Below are positions 62,617-64,000 of a stretch of DNA of 64,000 nt, piece by piece (position 1 is the first letter of the stretch; each line of letters opens with the position of its first letter). The notes under the pieces are model-generated. The model ran no database searches. It was not told where the DNA came from and was given only the letters and a program-made list of their open reading frames with translations. Both the position numbers and the translations under genes were made by a program. This DNA is from Anderseniella sp. (GTDB taxonomy: Bacteria; Pseudomonadota; Alphaproteobacteria; Rhizobiales; Aestuariivirgaceae), in contig DAOUPT010000010.1 in NCBI GenBank assembly GCA_030626025.1, positions 16,911 through 80,910 of the forward strand. Reading direction: 5' to 3'.

Positions 62617-63984
62617 ATGAAATACGTCACAGCAAAACAAGCGCTGATGCCCGACGGTTGGCAAAATGATATCCAGATCGGCATCCAGTCTGACGGGCTG
62701 ATCGGCTATGTCGGCCCGCAAAGATCACAAGACGCTCTCAAACTTGACTTGCTTTTACCCGCGCCAGTCAACCTGCACAGTCACGCCTTCCAGCGTGCCA
62801 TGGCCGGTTTGACAGAAACCCGCGGCCCCGATGCCCGTGACAGCTTCTGGACCTGGCGAAAGCTGATGTACCGGTTTCTGGATCAACTGAATCCCGATCA
62901 GATTGAAGCGATAGCAACACTGGTGTTTATGGAAATGCTTGAGGCGGGCTATGCCGGTGTCGCCGAGTTCCATTACCTGCATCATGCCCAGCAGGGAAAA
63001 CCCTATGCAAACTTGTCAGAACTTTCCGGGCGCATCGTAACAGCTGCAGAAACTGCCGGAATTGGCCTGACCCTGTTACCGGTTCTCTATCAATTCGGCG
63101 GATGCGACAAACGCCCCTTGCAAGGTGGTCAGCAGCGCTTTGGCAATGATCTTGACCAGTTTTCCAGATTATATGAAGGGGCAGGCAGTGCCATCAACCG
63201 TTCGCTCCCGGATTACCACATCGGCGTTGCCCCTCATTCTCTGCGCGCCGTCGACGCCGATGGACTAAACACAGCAATGCAGCTTTGCCCGCACGGCCCC
63301 ATTCACATGCATCTGGCCGAACAGATCGCTGAGGTGGCCGAATTTGAGGATCACTTCTCAACCCGTCCGGCAAATTGGCTAATGGACAACCACGATGTAG
63401 ACAGCCGTTGGTGCCTGATTCATTGCACCCAGATGACTAAATCAGAAACCCGGCGACTGGCAGAAAGCGGCGCTGTTGCCGGTCTTTGTCCTATCACAGA
63501 ATCAAATCTCGGCGATGGTATTTTTAGAGGTACGCAATATTTGGAAGCAGGTGGAACAATCGGCATCGGATCAGATTCCAATGTTCATATTTCATTGTTT
63601 GATGAACTCCGAACCCTTGAATACTCGCAACGCTTGCGAGATCATTCCCGCGCCGCCCTTGCAACCACCAATCGCTCTACCGGTCGAGTCCTGTTTGAAG
63701 AAACCATAAAGGGAGGGGCACAGGCCGCCAACCGCAACTCCGGCAAAATATCGCTGGGCAAGCTGGCCGATCTGATCGCCATTGACAGCGACAACCAGTG
63801 GCTTTGCAACCGCCAAGCTGACACCAGTCTGGACAGTCTTGTTTTTGGCGGCCACGGTCACAAATGTATCAGCGATGTCTGGAGCGCCGGTCGCCATGTG
63901 GTCAGGCAGGGTTTGCATCCTCAAAGAAATACGATAATTAACAATTTCAAAAATGTAATGACTGAACTGGTAGTAAACCTTTGA
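62617..63984 (+). CDS. hutF: Formimidoylglutamate deiminase
   Basis: Converts N-formimino-L-glutamate to N-formyl-glutamate and ammonia in the five-step histidine degradation route. A 455-residue amidohydrolase with the zinc motif VNLHSHAFQRAMAG, then GVAPHSLRAV and HMHLAEQ, with further active-site segments in IHCTQMTKSE and GIGSDSNVHIS. It is intact and divergent from the hutI fragment. Other hut genes are not in the window, so whether the pathway is complete cannot be judged here. Confidence 0.93.
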   Translation: MKYVTAKQALMPDGWQNDIQIGIQSDGLIGYVGPQRSQDALKLDLLLPAPVNLHSHAFQRAMAGLTETRGPDARDSFWTWRKLMYRFLDQLNPDQIEAIATLVFMEMLEAGYAGVAEFHYLHHAQQGKPYANLSELSGRIVTAAETAGIGLTLLPVLYQFGGCDKRPLQGGQQRFGNDLDQFSRLYEGAGSAINRSLPDYHIGVAPHSLRAVDADGLNTAMQLCPHGPIHMHLAEQIAEVAEFEDHFSTRPANWLMDNHDVDSRWCLIHCTQMTKSETRRLAESGAVAGLCPITESNLGDGIFRGTQYLEAGGTIGIGSDSNVHISLFDELRTLEYSQRLRDHSRAALATTNRSTGRVLFEETIKGGAQAANRNSGKISLGKLADLIAIDSDNQWLCNRQADTSLDSLVFGGHGHKCISDVWSAGRHVVRQGLHPQRNTIINNFKNVMTELVVNL

Positions 63985-64000
63985 CTGAAACCGTCCGCCA

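Noticed and set aside
63958..64000. Start of another gene after hutF (TTG at 63981)
   Set aside because: Only six codons remain before the window ends, too few to support a call.
1..64000. Mobile elements, CRISPR arrays, tRNA or rRNA genes
   Set aside because: No transposase, integrase, phage or Cas-like protein, no spaced direct repeats and no recognisable RNA gene was found on reading.

Overview
The window comes from the chromosome of an alphaproteobacterium of moderate GC, probably a marine or aquatic facultative denitrifier. This is inferred from gene content only: a large NAD-glutamate dehydrogenase of about 1,600 residues, paired DUF465 genes ahead of purE-purK-rpsU, a DUF882/L,D-transpeptidase/NtrC-type regulator trio, the DUF3305/DUF3306/DUF6494/DUF6505 formate dehydrogenase entourage, DUF1244 and hutF. 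Nearly every reading frame is intact. I see no insertion sequence, phage gene, CRISPR array, rRNA or tRNA.

Layout. (1) 1-9.8 kb is housekeeping: the 3' part of prs, convergent gdhB, an AhpD-like peroxidase, a DUF4336 gene broken by one amber codon, two divergent DUF465 proteins, purE-purK and rpsU with a terminator. (2) 9.8-15.8 kb is envelope: a ClpP-fold membrane protein, a DUF882 M15-type peptidase, an L,D-transpeptidase and a sigma-54 response regulator. (3) 16.1-27.2 kb is one leftward operon for aerobic CoA-dependent degradation of an aromatic acid, most likely 2-aminobenzoate: RidA, thioesterase, a rare Old-Yellow-Enzyme/CoA-ligase fusion, a second CoA ligase, acyl-CoA dehydrogenase, enoyl-CoA hydratase, MarR regulator, SDR and a bifunctional aryl-CoA monooxygenase/reductase. 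(4) 27.3-45.9 kb is a large formate dehydrogenase locus: Cys-type (not Sec) FdhA with FdhB and a cytochrome b subunit, a Hdr/NarI-like membrane pair, a WD40-cytochrome c protein, a 683-residue multi-[4Fe-4S] protein, several uncharacterised conserved proteins, TorD, FdhD and MobB, followed by a tungstate ABC transporter. The transporter suggests that the metal is tungsten. (5) 46.0-61.2 kb is anaerobic respiration: a DNR/FixK-like Crp-Fnr regulator, korAB, nirS and a complete heme d1 pathway (nirECFDLGHJN), with a chimeric NirT-type multiheme protein and a cupredoxin between nirS and nirE. Matches to the FNR-family site TTGAT-N4-ATCAA precede korA and nirS, and a TTGAC-N4-GTCAA variant precedes nirE. 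(6) 61.2-64 kb is a disturbed histidine-utilisation region: hutF is intact, while hutI is cut to its first quarter and runs into an M29/NicX-like gene.

How it fits together. Formate oxidised in the periplasm can feed the quinone pool. Quinol electrons can pass through the NirT-like protein, cytochromes and the cupredoxin to cytochrome cd1, which reduces nitrite. KorAB, an oxygen-sensitive enzyme class, appears to share the low-oxygen regulon. The least described parts are the formate dehydrogenase accessory set, the NirT-ethylbenzene-dehydrogenase-type fusion and the OYE-ligase fusion. Coordinates and motifs were read directly. Family names rest on recognition without database searches.
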